Part shown: one piece after another, positions 53,688 through 62,183 of the stretch
How the letters are laid out: every line of letters begins with the position of its first letter
How positions within the stretch are numbered: the stretch's first letter is position 1
Source: Mycobacterium sp. E183
Lineage (GTDB): Bacteria; Actinomycetota; Actinomycetes; Mycobacteriales; Mycobacteriaceae
DNA: 64,000 nt
Direction: 5' to 3'
NCBI RefSeq assembly: GCF_001667735.1
Contig: NZ_LZJN01000130.1
Coordinates: 1-64,000, forward strand
Program-made: the position numbers and the translations under genes
Notes under the pieces: generated by a model
What the model was told of the DNA's origin: nothing
The model's database searches: none
Seen by the model: only the letters and a program-made list of their open reading frames with translations

Positions 53688-54365
53688 ATGACTTCGGAAT
53701 TGACTCAAGGGCAGCGCGGCGTCCGCGACGAGATGCTGCGCGCCGCGGTCGGCCTGCTGCACGAGCACGGCCCGGACGCGCTGCAGACCCGCAAGGTCGC
53801 CGGCGAGGCCGGAACGTCGACGATGGCGGTGTACACCCACTTCGGCGGGATGCGCGGCCTGATCGCCGAGGTGGCCGAAGAGGGCTTGCGCCAGTTCGAC
53901 GCCGCGCTGGCGGTGCCCGCGACCGACGATCCGGTCGCCGACCTGTTCGTCATCGGTGCGGCCTACCGGCGCTACGCCATCAGGCACCCGCACATGTATC
54001 GGCTGATGTTCGGCAGCACCAGCGCGCACGGCATCAACGCCCCCGCGGGCAACGTGTTGACGCTGACGGTCGACGAGATCGAGCAGGACGTGCCCGGCTT
54101 CGTGCACGTCGTCCGGGCGGTCCGCCGATCGATACTCGCCGGCCGCATCACCGCCTGCGCCCCGGACGACGACCCGACGATCGTCGCCACCGCGGCCCAG
54201 TTCTGGTCCCAGGTGCACGGCTTCGTGATGCTGGAGCTGGCCGGCTTCTACGGCGACGACGGCGCGGCCGTCGCGCCGGTGCTCATCTCGATGTTCACCA
54301 ATTTGCTTGTAGCACTGGGTGATTCCGCCGAGCGGATCGCCCTGTCGGTGCAGTCCACGCGCTGA
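53688..54365 (+). CDS. TetR-family regulator (Rv0653c-like)
   Basis: 225 residues from ATG 53688 (MTSELTQGQRGVRDEMLRAA); GGGAGG is 9 bases upstream, so this is favoured over ATG 53679. Helix-turn-helix TRKVAGEAGTSTMAVYTHFG; C-terminal effector domain with QFWSQVHGFVMLELAGFYGD. Divergent to the carotenoid oxygenase, its likely target; the ligand may be an apocarotenoid or related hydrophobic compound (inference). Confidence 0.9.
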   Translation: MTSELTQGQRGVRDEMLRAAVGLLHEHGPDALQTRKVAGEAGTSTMAVYTHFGGMRGLIAEVAEEGLRQFDAALAVPATDDPVADLFVIGAAYRRYAIRHPHMYRLMFGSTSAHGINAPAGNVLTLTVDEIEQDVPGFVHVVRAVRRSILAGRITACAPDDDPTIVATAAQFWSQVHGFVMLELAGFYGDDGAAVAPVLISMFTNLLVALGDSAERIALSVQSTR

Positions 54366-54371
54366 GGACCA

Positions 54372-54411
54372 CGAAACCCCCGGGAGCCGCAGGGCGGTCC
54401 CGGGGGTTTCG
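54372..54411. terminator. Bidirectional terminator between tetR and rplL
   Basis: A perfect 14-bp stem (CGAAACCCCCGGGA and complement) with a 12-base loop, in the 54-base gap between the converging tetR stop and rplL stop. It can serve both directions. Confidence 0.9.
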
Positions 54412-54419
54412 GCGTGGAG

Positions 54420-54812
54420 CTACTTGACGGTGACGGTGGCGCCGGCGGCCTCGAGCTTGGTCTTGGCCTCGTCGGCGGCCTCCTTGGCGACCTTCTCCAG
54501 CAGCGGCTTGGGTGCGCCGTCGACCAGGTCCTTGGCCTCCTTGAGGCCCAGGCCGGAGACGATCTCGCGGACGACCTTGATGACGCCGATCTTCTTGTCG
54601 CCGGCGGCCTCGAGGATGACGTCGAACTCCGACTGCTCCTCGGCGGCCTCGGCGGGGGCGCCACCGGCGGCCGGGCCGGCCGCGGCGACGGCGACCGTGG
54701 CGGCCGCGGTGACCTCGAAGGTCTCCTCGAACTTCTTGACGAAGTCGGAGAGCTCCAACAGGGTCATTTCCTTGAAGGCGTCGAGCAGGTCGTCGGTGGA
54801 CATTTTCGCCAT
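54420..54812 (-). CDS. rplL: 50S ribosomal protein L7/L12
   Basis: 130 residues. N-terminal dimerisation part ([20 protein letters not shown]), Ala/Gly hinge ([14 protein letters not shown]) and C-terminal factor-binding domain ([20 protein letters not shown]). The stalk protein that recruits translation GTPases. Located 43 bases after rplJ. Confidence 0.98.
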   Translation of the reverse strand: MAKMSTDDLLDAFKEMTLLELSDFVKKFEETFEVTAAATVAVAAAGPAAGGAPAEAAEEQSEFDVILEAAGDKKIGVIKVVREIVSGLGLKEAKDLVDGAPKPLLEKVAKEAADEAKTKLEAAGATVTVK

Positions 54813-54855
54813 GGTGTGGGTCCTTCCTTGTGTTCCCAGGTTTGCGGGTTGGTTT

Positions 54856-55473
54856 TTATTCGGCTTCGGCCGGTGCCTCGGCCGTTTCGGCCGGTGCCTC
54901 GGGGGTTTCTTCTGCGGGCGCCGCCGGGGCTTCCGCGACCGGAGCGGCGGGCTCCGGCTCGGCGGGCTTCTTTTCCTGCAGGGCGGCCAACAGGCGGGCC
55001 ATCTGCGAGGTCGGGGCGGCGAACAGGCCGGCCGCCTTGGCGAGGTTGCCCTTCATGGCGCCGGCCAGCTTGGCCAGCAGCACCTCGCGCGACTCGAGGT
55101 CGGCGATGCGCTCGACCTCGGCGACGGTCAGCGCGCGACCGTCCATGTAGCCGCCCTTGATGACCAGCGCCTTGTTGTCCTTGGCGAAGGTCTTGATGGC
55201 CTTGGCGGCGTCGACCGGCTCGCCGGTGACGAATGCGATCGCGGTCGGCCCGGCGAACAGCTCGTCGAGGCCTTCGACGCCCGCCTCGGACGCCGCCCGC
55301 TTGATCAGCGTGTTCTTGGCCACCGAGTAGGTGGCCGAGCCGCTGAGCGACCGGCGCAGCTCGGCCAGGTTCGCCACGGTCAACCCGCGGTACTCGGTGA
55401 TCAGGGTCGCGGTCGCCTCCCTGAACTGCTCGGCGATGTCGGCAACGGCGGTGGCTTTGTCAGCCCTGGCCAT
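54856..55473 (-). CDS. rplJ: 50S ribosomal protein L10
   Basis: 205 residues. [39 protein letters not shown] and the L12-binding C-terminal helix. The tail is an Ala/Pro/Glu repeat ([20 protein letters not shown]) longer than in M. tuberculosis (178 residues in total). Forms the base of the L12 stalk and, in many bacteria, represses its own mRNA. Confidence 0.97.
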   Translation of the reverse strand: MARADKATAVADIAEQFREATATLITEYRGLTVANLAELRRSLSGSATYSVAKNTLIKRAASEAGVEGLDELFAGPTAIAFVTGEPVDAAKAIKTFAKDNKALVIKGGYMDGRALTVAEVERIADLESREVLLAKLAGAMKGNLAKAAGLFAAPTSQMARLLAALQEKKPAEPEPAAPVAEAPAAPAEETPEAPAETAEAPAEAE

Positions 55474-55682
55474 GCGTACCTCCTGAAGTGAAAGCCATGC
55501 GACGTGTCGTCTGTGATCACCCGTGGAACGACGAACGCCCCGGCGCAGGATGCGGCCGGGGCGTGAACGCGCGCCGGCGCGGGCCGGCGCTGCTGCCTCG
55601 TCCTCCTGCGTGGGCCGCCGGGATGCTCCCGGACCTTCAACCGATTGCTCGGTGACCGACGGTCTTCGGTGGATCGGGCACC
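55474..55682 (-). ncRNA. rplJ leader RNA (L10-leader-like)
   Basis: About 200 bases of 5' UTR with no ORF of note. It holds several hairpins, including a 9-bp stem ACGCCCCGG/CCGGGGCGT (55535-55543 and 55556-55564) and a GC-rich GCGCCGG stem upstream. In many bacteria L10-L7/L12 binds this leader to control translation; a match to the Rfam L10_leader model was not tested. Confidence 0.45.
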
Positions 55683-55712
55683 AGGATAGCCTGACCCGCC
55701 CCCGTCAGCCAA
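55683..55712 (-). promoter_or_regulatory. Predicted sigma-A promoter of rplJ-rplL
   Basis: On the minus strand TTGGCT (55712-55707), 18-base spacer, TATCCT (55688-55683). It lies just before the stop of the upstream ROK kinase gene (55732), so rplJ-rplL has its own promoter. Confidence 0.5.
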
Positions 55713-55731
55713 AACGGCGGCCGTCGTGCGG

Positions 55732-56640
55732 TCAGCGCAGGCCGGCCAGCCTGGCCGCGCCGACCAGGCCCGCCTCGCCGCCGAGTTCGGCGGACACCAC
55801 CCGCAGGCCGGCCAGGAAGTCCAGCCGGGCGTACTCGGCCAGCTTCTCCCGCAGGGGGTCGAAGAGCAGGCCACCGGAGTTGGCGACGCCTCCCCCGATG
55901 ACGACGAGATCCAGGTCGCAGACCGCGCCGACCGAGGCGATCATCGCCGCGAGCGCGGTGGCACCCCGGCGGAATGCCCGGCCCGCCAACGGATCCCCGG
56001 CCGCCGCCGCGGCGGCCAGGTCGCGGGCGCCGGCCGAGGGCGGGGCGGACCACCCGTTGGCCCGCGCCCAGCGCACCATGGACGGCCCGGACGCGATCGC
56101 CTCGACGCAGCCGCGCCCGCCGCACACGCAGGGCGGACCGCCGTCCTCCACCACCACGTGCCCGACGTGGCCGGCGTTGCCGGTGCGGCCGGTGTACGGG
56201 GTGCCGCCGAGCACCAGCCCGCCGCCCACCCCGGTGGACACCACCATGCCCAGCAGGAAGTCCGCGCCGCGGCCCGCGCCACGCCAGTGCTCGCCCAGCG
56301 CCATGCACAGGCCGTCGCCGCCGAGCCGCACGGGCACGCCCGGCACCGCGGCCGCGACGCGGTCGCGCAGCGGGAACCGTTGCCAGCCTTTGATGTTGAC
56401 GGGGCTGACGGTTCCGGCGCGCAGGTCGATGGGGCCGGCCGACCCGATGCCCACCGCGGCGACCGCACCGCCGGCCGCGCGCAGCGCGTCGGCGATCGCC
56501 GCATGGAGAGCGGCCCACACCTCCTCAGCCGCGCCGCCGCCCGGCGTGGGCCGGACGACGGTGTGCACCAGCGCGCCGTCGGGGTCGGCGAGGCCGGCGG
56601 CGATCTTGGTGCCGCCGATGTCCAGGCAGAGGGTGAGCAT
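55732..56640 (-). CDS. ROK-family sugar kinase (Rv0650-like)
   Basis: 302 residues from ATG 56640. ATP motif CLDIGGTKIAAGLADPDG, the catalytic Asp region SPVNIKGW, GNAGHVGHVVV and the ROK zinc site CVCGGRGCVEA. ROK kinases phosphorylate glucose or other hexoses; no repressor HTH is present, so it is an enzyme. Located 5 bases after the small conserved gene, in a run with the alpha-mannosidase, suggesting hexose salvage. Confidence 0.92.
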   Translation of the reverse strand: MLTLCLDIGGTKIAAGLADPDGALVHTVVRPTPGGGAAEEVWAALHAAIADALRAAGGAVAAVGIGSAGPIDLRAGTVSPVNIKGWQRFPLRDRVAAAVPGVPVRLGGDGLCMALGEHWRGAGRGADFLLGMVVSTGVGGGLVLGGTPYTGRTGNAGHVGHVVVEDGGPPCVCGGRGCVEAIASGPSMVRWARANGWSAPPSAGARDLAAAAAAGDPLAGRAFRRGATALAAMIASVGAVCDLDLVVIGGGVANSGGLLFDPLREKLAEYARLDFLAGLRVVSAELGGEAGLVGAARLAGLR

Positions 56641-56645
56641 CGCGA

Positions 56646-57254
56646 TCAGTGCCGGTGGGTGTTGTCGGGTTGGCGGGGGTCGCCGGGATGCTCGTAGCCG
56701 GGAGCGAGCCGCACCAGCGCGGCCCGCCGCGCGTCCAGCCACACCCGGAAGGCGCGGCGGCGCGCGGCGCCGAGCAGATGGCCGGCGATCGCCGACCGCA
56801 CGTCGTCCAGCTGCGGCGTGGCCGGCGGCGACCGCCAGCCGTGCGAATCGCGGCCCGGCGCGGCGAACCGCAACGGGTTGCGGGCGTGGTAGGAGGCCAC
56901 CTCCTCGTCGGGGACCCGCACGGCGGCGGTGACGTCGGCGAACAGCGCCCGCGCGCGGGGGTCGGCCAGCACGGCGGCCGCGACGCTGCCGATCTCCAGC
57001 CGGGCCGTCGCGTCGGGCAGCAGCTCCTCCTCGCTCGGCGCGCCCCGCCCGCGCAGGCCGCGGGCCTCGACCTCGGCGGCGACGACCCGCTCGGTCACGA
57101 TCAGCTGGGTCAGCCAGCGCCGCAGTTGACGCCCCTCGGCGGTGCCGACGGCCGGCAGTGCGGCCGCGCCCCGCCGGGCGCGCAGCCGCGTTTCGGCGGC
57201 GTCGACCTCGTCGACCGGGACCGCAACACCGGCGACCGTCGCGACCTCGCTCAT
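56646..57254 (-). CDS. Conserved protein of unknown function (at the Rv0649/fabD2 position)
   Basis: 202 residues from ATG 57254 (MSEVATVAGVAVPVDEVDAA). The N-terminal half (GTAEGRQLRRWLTQLIVTER VVAAE) resembles the helical N-domain of SurA/PpiC-type chaperone-isomerases. The C-terminal half is Arg/Ala-rich with no PPIase signature. The M. tuberculosis gene at this locus is labelled malonyl-CoA:ACP transacylase FabD2, but there is no GxSxG-type acyltransferase motif here. Its start overlaps the mannosidase stop (ATGA). Confidence 0.7.
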   Translation of the reverse strand: MSEVATVAGVAVPVDEVDAAETRLRARRGAAALPAVGTAEGRQLRRWLTQLIVTERVVAAEVEARGLRGRGAPSEEELLPDATARLEIGSVAAAVLADPRARALFADVTAAVRVPDEEVASYHARNPLRFAAPGRDSHGWRSPPATPQLDDVRSAIAGHLLGAARRRAFRVWLDARRAALVRLAPGYEHPGDPRQPDNTHRH

Positions 57255-60200
57255 GTCACGGTCACCCTGATCGCCGGGGTGTAGACCAGCCGGCCGGCGC
57301 AGCCGACCCGAACCAGGGCCCACCACCGGCCCGGCTCCAGCCAGGGCGGCGGGGTCACCGAAAAACGGAGGCGGGCGCTGCCGCGGGCGGGCAGGACCGC
57401 GCCCGCCGCGGCGGGGCCCAGCCACTCCCAGGTTCCCCACGGGCTGATCAGATGAGCCTCGAGCGCGAGATCCGCCCCGGCGCGGCTGCCGACCGTGACG
57501 GTCAGCGCCGCCGTGTCCCCGGCTGCCAACTCGACGTCGGCGGGCCCCTCGGCGAGGTAGATCAGCTCCCCCTCGTCGGTCGCGCCGACCTCGACGAGGC
57601 ACACGTCCTCGACGGTCTGTCGCCACGCGGCCGGGGCCTCGTCGCCGGCGATGCGGAGCTGGGCCCTGACCGGGTAGCGCCCCGGGCGGGCGTGGGCGGG
57701 CACCGACACCGCCACGTCGGCCTCCCGGAAGTCGCCGCTGCGCAGCGTGAGGGGGAGTTCGTCGGGCTTGGCCGACCAGCCCTCCGGGCAGACCACGGTG
57801 ACCGTGCCGGTCAGCGTGGCATCGCTGCAGTCGCTGACCGCGGTGAGCCGCAGCACGACCTCGCCGCCCGGCTCGGCGGGCGCCCGCACGGGATGCAGAT
57901 GCGCGACGGCCGGCAGCCCGCCCAGCGGCGCGGGGCCCCGGTTGTGCAGCCAATAGCGCGCGTACAACGGCTGGGCGGTTTCCGCGTGCGGGGCCAGCGC
58001 GACCGACGCCGCCGGCGCGCGCGGGGTATCGAAACGGGCCAGCACGGTGGCGACCTGGTAGCCGTGCAGGTCGAGCGGGCGGCCGTCGCGCGCGGTTTCG
58101 AGCAGGTCGGCCGGGCGGATGTCGGCGAGTTCGCCGACGTCGGAGCCGATCACCACGTCGGCCCGCTCCCCCGTCGTCTCCACCAGGCGCAGCGCCACCG
58201 CGCGCGGATCGACCGGCCGGGCGCTGCCCGCCGTGAGCGGGTTGCCGGCCGCCTTCAGGGCGGCCAGCTGCACCCGGTCGGCGGGTTCGACGCGCAGCAG
58301 TGACCCGGCCGCGGGCGCCGCGCCGCCCGCCCCGCCCGCGGGGACGGCGAGCAGCGGGTGGCTGAACTGCGCGCTGCGGCTCGGGATTTCGGCACGCCGC
58401 CAGTCACCGTCGCCGCAGACCAGCGCGTAATCGAAGGCGTGCGTCCAGTGCTGGAGTTGGAAGTTCGAGCCGTCCGGGGCGGTGCGGCGTGGCTCGTCGA
58501 TCCAGGTGCCCGACGGCCAGCCGGTGCAGGAGCGCATCAACGCGGTGTGCAGCGTGCCCTCGGAGTCGACGGCGAAGCTGGGGACGCCGCGATTGAGCAG
58601 GGCGACGGTGCGGTCGTCGAACTCGTCGGTGCCCGCCGGTGCCCGCTGGGTGACGACGATTTCGGCGTCGCGGAGGTCGTCGGCCACCGCCGCGATCGCG
58701 GCCGCCAGGCCCGGCTCGTCGCGGCCGGCGATCACCAGCACCGGCAGCGCCGCCGGCGCGCGCAGGTCGGCGCCGGGCACCCACACCTTCGCCAACGGCG
58801 CCGCGGCCGGCACCCAGACCGCGGCCCGGCCCGCCGTCGCCAACTGGCGGTCGAGCTCCTCGGCGTACACCGGATCGGCCTGCGCCAGCACCGTCTTGCT
58901 GAAGGCGTTGCGGGCCGGCCCGCCCAGCGCGATCCGCACGTCGGGCAGGTTCGAATCGACGTCGAGGTCGCCGTAGCGGGACTTGTCCGCGCCGCTGCAG
59001 GTGGCCGTCACCCCGGCGCGCACCAAGGCGACCATCAGCTCGCGCGCCAGCGGTCCCGACACCGCCTCGTCCGGCGTCACCACCTCGGCCACCGAGATCG
59101 CCCGCACGGCCTGGCCGTGCGGCGGGCCCACCCGAACGCGCGCCGCCGACGACAGGCCGAACCAGCCGTAGGCCGGGTTGTCCAGCGTCCAGAGGTGCTG
59201 CGCGGTGTCCACCGAGCGGGCGCCGTCATGCAACAGGGCGAAGCCCCGCCCCACGACGGCGTCGCCCACCTCGCTGACCGGCGTGGCGCCGGGCACCGGG
59301 CAGGGCCAGCGCAGCCGCACCAGCCGGTCGGCCCCGGTGAACTGGTCGATAGTGGTGCGGCAGTCCACCCGCTCGACGCCGTGCCACAGGGTGATGGTCT
59401 GCGTGTAGCGCAGCAGCGCGCCGATCCGGCCGGTGACGACCAGCCGCTGCCCCAACGGGCCGCGGAAGGCCCGCGCCCGGGCCGGCGACTCCGACGAACA
59501 CACCACCGGCCCCTTCGGCAGTAGGTGCCACGGACCCTCGCCCTGCGTCGGGTGCGACGGGTATTCCTCGTAGACGGCCAGCTCGTTGCCCACCCGGCCG
59601 TCGGCGATCAGCTCCCGGCCGCCGTGGCTGAGGGAAACCACTCCCCCGCCACGCGCCGGGTCGACCTCGACGCGATAGCGCCCCTCGGCGATCGCCGCGC
59701 CGGGCACCTCCTCCCAGCCGGCCGGGCCGTCGCCGGGAACGAGCCGGTAGGCCCGCCAGCCCAGCGACGGCACGTCGCGCGCCAGCCAGCTGACCGTCCG
59801 GCCCTCGTCGCCGACGTGGGCGGGCAGCTCGCTGCCGTCGGTGTCGAGCACCCGCACCCCGGCCCCGAGTGGCGCGTCCAGCCGCGCGGTGACGATGTCG
59901 GTGCGCTGCCGGGACAACGGGTTCCACACCACGACGTCCCCGCCGAGCGCGCCGGACAGCAGCGCCAGCGCGGCGTCGCGGGTCGCGCGGCCCAGCTCCC
60001 ACGCGTCGCGCCAGCCGGTCAGCAGGTCGAGGTACACCTGGTCGGACTCCGACCCGGTGATGGCGTCGTGGTGCGCCCCGTAGGCCAGCTGCACCCACGC
60101 CTTGGCCAGGGCGGCCTGCGGGTACTCGGCGCCGGCCGTCAGCCCGGCGAACACGGCGAACCGCTCGGCTTCCAGGACGGCGTTCTCGGCGGCCCGGTTG

Positions 60201-61405
60201 GCTTGCTTGGTGTCGATGTAGGACACGTCCTTGCCGGTGTAGATCGGGTTCATGTCGCGGGTCTGCGGCGACGGGACGTGCCCGTGCTCGGCCAACTCGG
60301 CGCGCACGGCCGCGAAGAACTCCCGCGGCAGCGCGCACACGAAGCGCGGCCAGGCGTAGCGAGCCGCCCAGTCGCGGTGGATGGCGGTGACCCACTTGTT
60401 CGGCGGCGTGTAGTCGGTGCCGACCGGCAGCAGCACGTTGCGCGTCAGCGCGACCCGCTTGAGCCGACGGAACAGCGCGTAGGTGGCGTCCTCGGCCTCG
60501 GCCAGCGATGCCGACTCGTCCATCCCCCAGCCCGCCCCGTAGTGCGCGGGCATGTAGTGGGTCAGCAGGCCGCGGCCCGACGGCGCGATCCACTCGAACT
60601 CGCTGCAGAACTGCATGCGGTCGACGTCACCGCCCGGGCCCCACTGGTGGTGCGGACCCCGGGCCCACGAGCTCGACGTCAGCCCCGCGTCGGCGGCCAT
60701 CCCGGGGAATTGCGGGTCGTGGCCGAACACGTCGAGCTGCCAGGCCGTGGCCGGGTCCGCGCCCAGGACGTGACGCTGAAACCCCATGCCGTGCACCAGG
60801 TTTCGGATCGTGGTCTCCGGGCCGGTGAGGTTGGTGTTGGGTTCGTTGTAGGTGCCGCCCATCACCTCCACGCGGCCCTGCGCCAGGAAGCGGCGCAGGT
60901 CGGCGCGGTCCTCGGGGTGGGTGTCCCAATACGGCTTGAGGTAGTCGACCTCGGCCAGCACGAACTTGTACTCCGGCTCGCGGCGGGCCATCTCCAGGTG
61001 CGCGTGGACCAGCTCGAAGCTGTTGGTCTGCCGGCCCGGCGGGTCGGAGACCCACTCGCTGGTGTACGCGCCCTGGGTGTTCCACCACACCGGGTCGTAG
61101 TGGAAGTGACTGACCATGAACATCGTCCAGCCGGGCTCGGCCACGACGAACTCGAACGGCTGCCGGGCGCCGGCGGCCAGTGCCCGCGTCGCCCGCCGCT
61201 GCCCGACGACCGGGCGGTCCACCCTGACCGCGACCTCGACGACCTCGTCGCCGGCAACGGCCACCGCCTCCCCGCTCACGCCGTCCCCGTCGATGCGGAT
61301 CGGCGTCGGCTCGGTCACCGCGGAGACGGTCACCCGCGCCAGCTGCACCGGAGCGTCCGGCGGCCCGACGAACAGCTCGGTCGAGTGGGCCGAAACCAGC
61401 TGCAT
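57251..61405 (-). CDS. Alpha-mannosidase, GH38 family (Rv0648-like)
   Basis: 1384 residues, longer than Rv0648 (about 1215). The GH38 zinc site MVSHFHYDPVWWNTQGAYTS (HxD) and nucleophile Asp in TAWQLDVFGHDPQFPGM; a second conserved part at AKAWVQLAYGAHHDAITGSE. C-terminal beta-sandwich domains resemble CBM-like modules (ALTVTVGSRAGADLALEAHL). Hydrolyses alpha-mannosides, possibly recycling mannose from mycobacterial glycolipids or host glycans. No signal peptide, so probably cytoplasmic. First gene of the run leading to ROK kinase. Confidence 0.93.
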   Translation of the reverse strand: MQLVSAHSTELFVGPPDAPVQLARVTVSAVTEPTPIRIDGDGVSGEAVAVAGDEVVEVAVRVDRPVVGQRRATRALAAGARQPFEFVVAEPGWTMFMVSHFHYDPVWWNTQGAYTSEWVSDPPGRQTNSFELVHAHLEMARREPEYKFVLAEVDYLKPYWDTHPEDRADLRRFLAQGRVEVMGGTYNEPNTNLTGPETTIRNLVHGMGFQRHVLGADPATAWQLDVFGHDPQFPGMAADAGLTSSSWARGPHHQWGPGGDVDRMQFCSEFEWIAPSGRGLLTHYMPAHYGAGWGMDESASLAEAEDATYALFRRLKRVALTRNVLLPVGTDYTPPNKWVTAIHRDWAARYAWPRFVCALPREFFAAVRAELAEHGHVPSPQTRDMNPIYTGKDVSYIDTKQANRAAENAVLEAERFAVFAGLTAGAEYPQAALAKAWVQLAYGAHHDAITGSESDQVYLDLLTGWRDAWELGRATRDAALALLSGALGGDVVVWNPLSRQRTDIVTARLDAPLGAGVRVLDTDGSELPAHVGDEGRTVSWLARDVPSLGWRAYRLVPGDGPAGWEEVPGAAIAEGRYRVEVDPARGGGVVSLSHGGRELIADGRVGNELAVYEEYPSHPTQGEGPWHLLPKGPVVCSSESPARARAFRGPLGQRLVVTGRIGALLRYTQTITLWHGVERVDCRTTIDQFTGADRLVRLRWPCPVPGATPVSEVGDAVVGRGFALLHDGARSVDTAQHLWTLDNPAYGWFGLSSAARVRVGPPHGQAVRAISVAEVVTPDEAVSGPLARELMVALVRAGVTATCSGADKSRYGDLDVDSNLPDVRIALGGPARNAFSKTVLAQADPVYAEELDRQLATAGRAAVWVPAAAPLAKVWVPGADLRAPAALPVLVIAGRDEPGLAAAIAAVADDLRDAEIVVTQRAPAGTDEFDDRTVALLNRGVPSFAVDSEGTLHTALMRSCTGWPSGTWIDEPRRTAPDGSNFQLQHWTHAFDYALVCGDGDWRRAEIPSRSAQFSHPLLAVPAGGAGGAAPAAGSLLRVEPADRVQLAALKAAGNPLTAGSARPVDPRAVALRLVETTGERADVVIGSDVGELADIRPADLLETARDGRPLDLHGYQVATVLARFDTPRAPAASVALAPHAETAQPLYARYWLHNRGPAPLGGLPAVAHLHPVRAPAEPGGEVVLRLTAVSDCSDATLTGTVTVVCPEGWSAKPDELPLTLRSGDFREADVAVSVPAHARPGRYPVRAQLRIAGDEAPAAWRQTVEDVCLVEVGATDEGELIYLAEGPADVELAAGDTAALTVTVGSRAGADLALEAHLISPWGTWEWLGPAAAGAVLPARGSARLRFSVTPPPWLEPGRWWALVRVGCAGRLVYTPAIRVTVT

Positions 61406-61433
61406 CCCCGCACTTTACGGCCTGCCGGCCATC

Positions 61434-61439
61434 TACCAT
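61434..61439 (+). promoter_or_regulatory. -10 element of the DinB gene, predicted leaderless
   Basis: TACCAT six bases before ATG 61446 puts the transcription start at the start codon. The gene is divergent from the mannosidase 40 bases away. Confidence 0.55.
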
Positions 61440-61445
61440 CGGCTA

Positions 61446-62039
61446 ATGCCCGCCCTCGCCCCGCCGGTGTCCGACGAACGCAGCGCCCTGCGCGAGTACC
61501 TGGCGTTCCACCAGAGCGCCTACTTCGCGGTCAGCTACGGCCTCACTGACGAACAGGCCCGGTCCACCCCCTCGGTCAGCGCGCTGTCGATCGGCGGGCT
61601 GATCAAGCACGTCACCGCGATGCAGCGCAGCTGGATGGGACGCGTCGCCGCCGCGCCGGGCGCGCCGCCGAAAGACCCGCGACCGTTCGAGCAGATCGCG
61701 CAGGAGTTCGCCGACCAGCACGTGATGCGGCCGGACGAGACGCTGGACGGGTTGCTGCGGGCCTTCGAAGAACAGAACGCGGAATCGCTGCGGTTGGTGG
61801 AGACCGCGGACCTCGACGCCGCGGTGCCGGTGCCGAAGGACATCCCCTGGTTCCCGAAGAACCAGGAGGCCTGGTCGGTGCGCTGGGTGATCCTGCACGT
61901 CATCAACGAGCTGGCCCGGCACGCCGGGCACGCCGACATCGTCCGCGAATCCATCGACGGCGCCACCATGTACGAGTTGATCGCGGCGCTGGAGGGCTGG
62001 GCGATCGAGGGCTGGGTGCAGCCCTGGGCGAAACCCTGA
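61446..62039 (+). CDS. DinB-family protein (DUF664)
   Basis: 197 residues. Four-helix DinB/YfiT-like fold with the three-His metal site: LIKHVTAMQRSW, VILHVINELARHAGHADI. Related proteins include mycothiol- or bacillithiol-dependent S-transferases; the substrate is unknown. It sits between the mannosidase and an ABC1 kinase, in the M. tuberculosis order. Confidence 0.88.
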   Translation: MPALAPPVSDERSALREYLAFHQSAYFAVSYGLTDEQARSTPSVSALSIGGLIKHVTAMQRSWMGRVAAAPGAPPKDPRPFEQIAQEFADQHVMRPDETLDGLLRAFEEQNAESLRLVETADLDAAVPVPKDIPWFPKNQEAWSVRWVILHVINELARHAGHADIVRESIDGATMYELIAALEGWAIEGWVQPWAKP

Positions 62040-62053
62040 TCGCGGGCCCGCAC

Positions 62054-62109
62054 CGAACGTGCACTCAGGGCGAAATTCGGGCCGGTTTTTCGCCATGAAT
62101 GCACGCTCG
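62054..62109. repeat. Large imperfect inverted repeat between DinB and ABC1 kinase genes
   Basis: Outer arms CGAACGTGCACTC and GAATGCACGCTCG match at 11 of 13 positions. Inner arms GGCGAAA and TTTTCGCC extend the stem around a small loop. It may end the dinB transcript. It resembles dispersed intergenic hairpins I associate with mycobacterial genomes, but copy number could not be checked. Confidence 0.6.
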
Positions 62110-62183
62110 GCGCTCCGCAGTTTCCGGTGAGCGCCGTCACAGCGAATTGGGCCTCGACACCGCCGATTTGGCAGACTGCTGGA

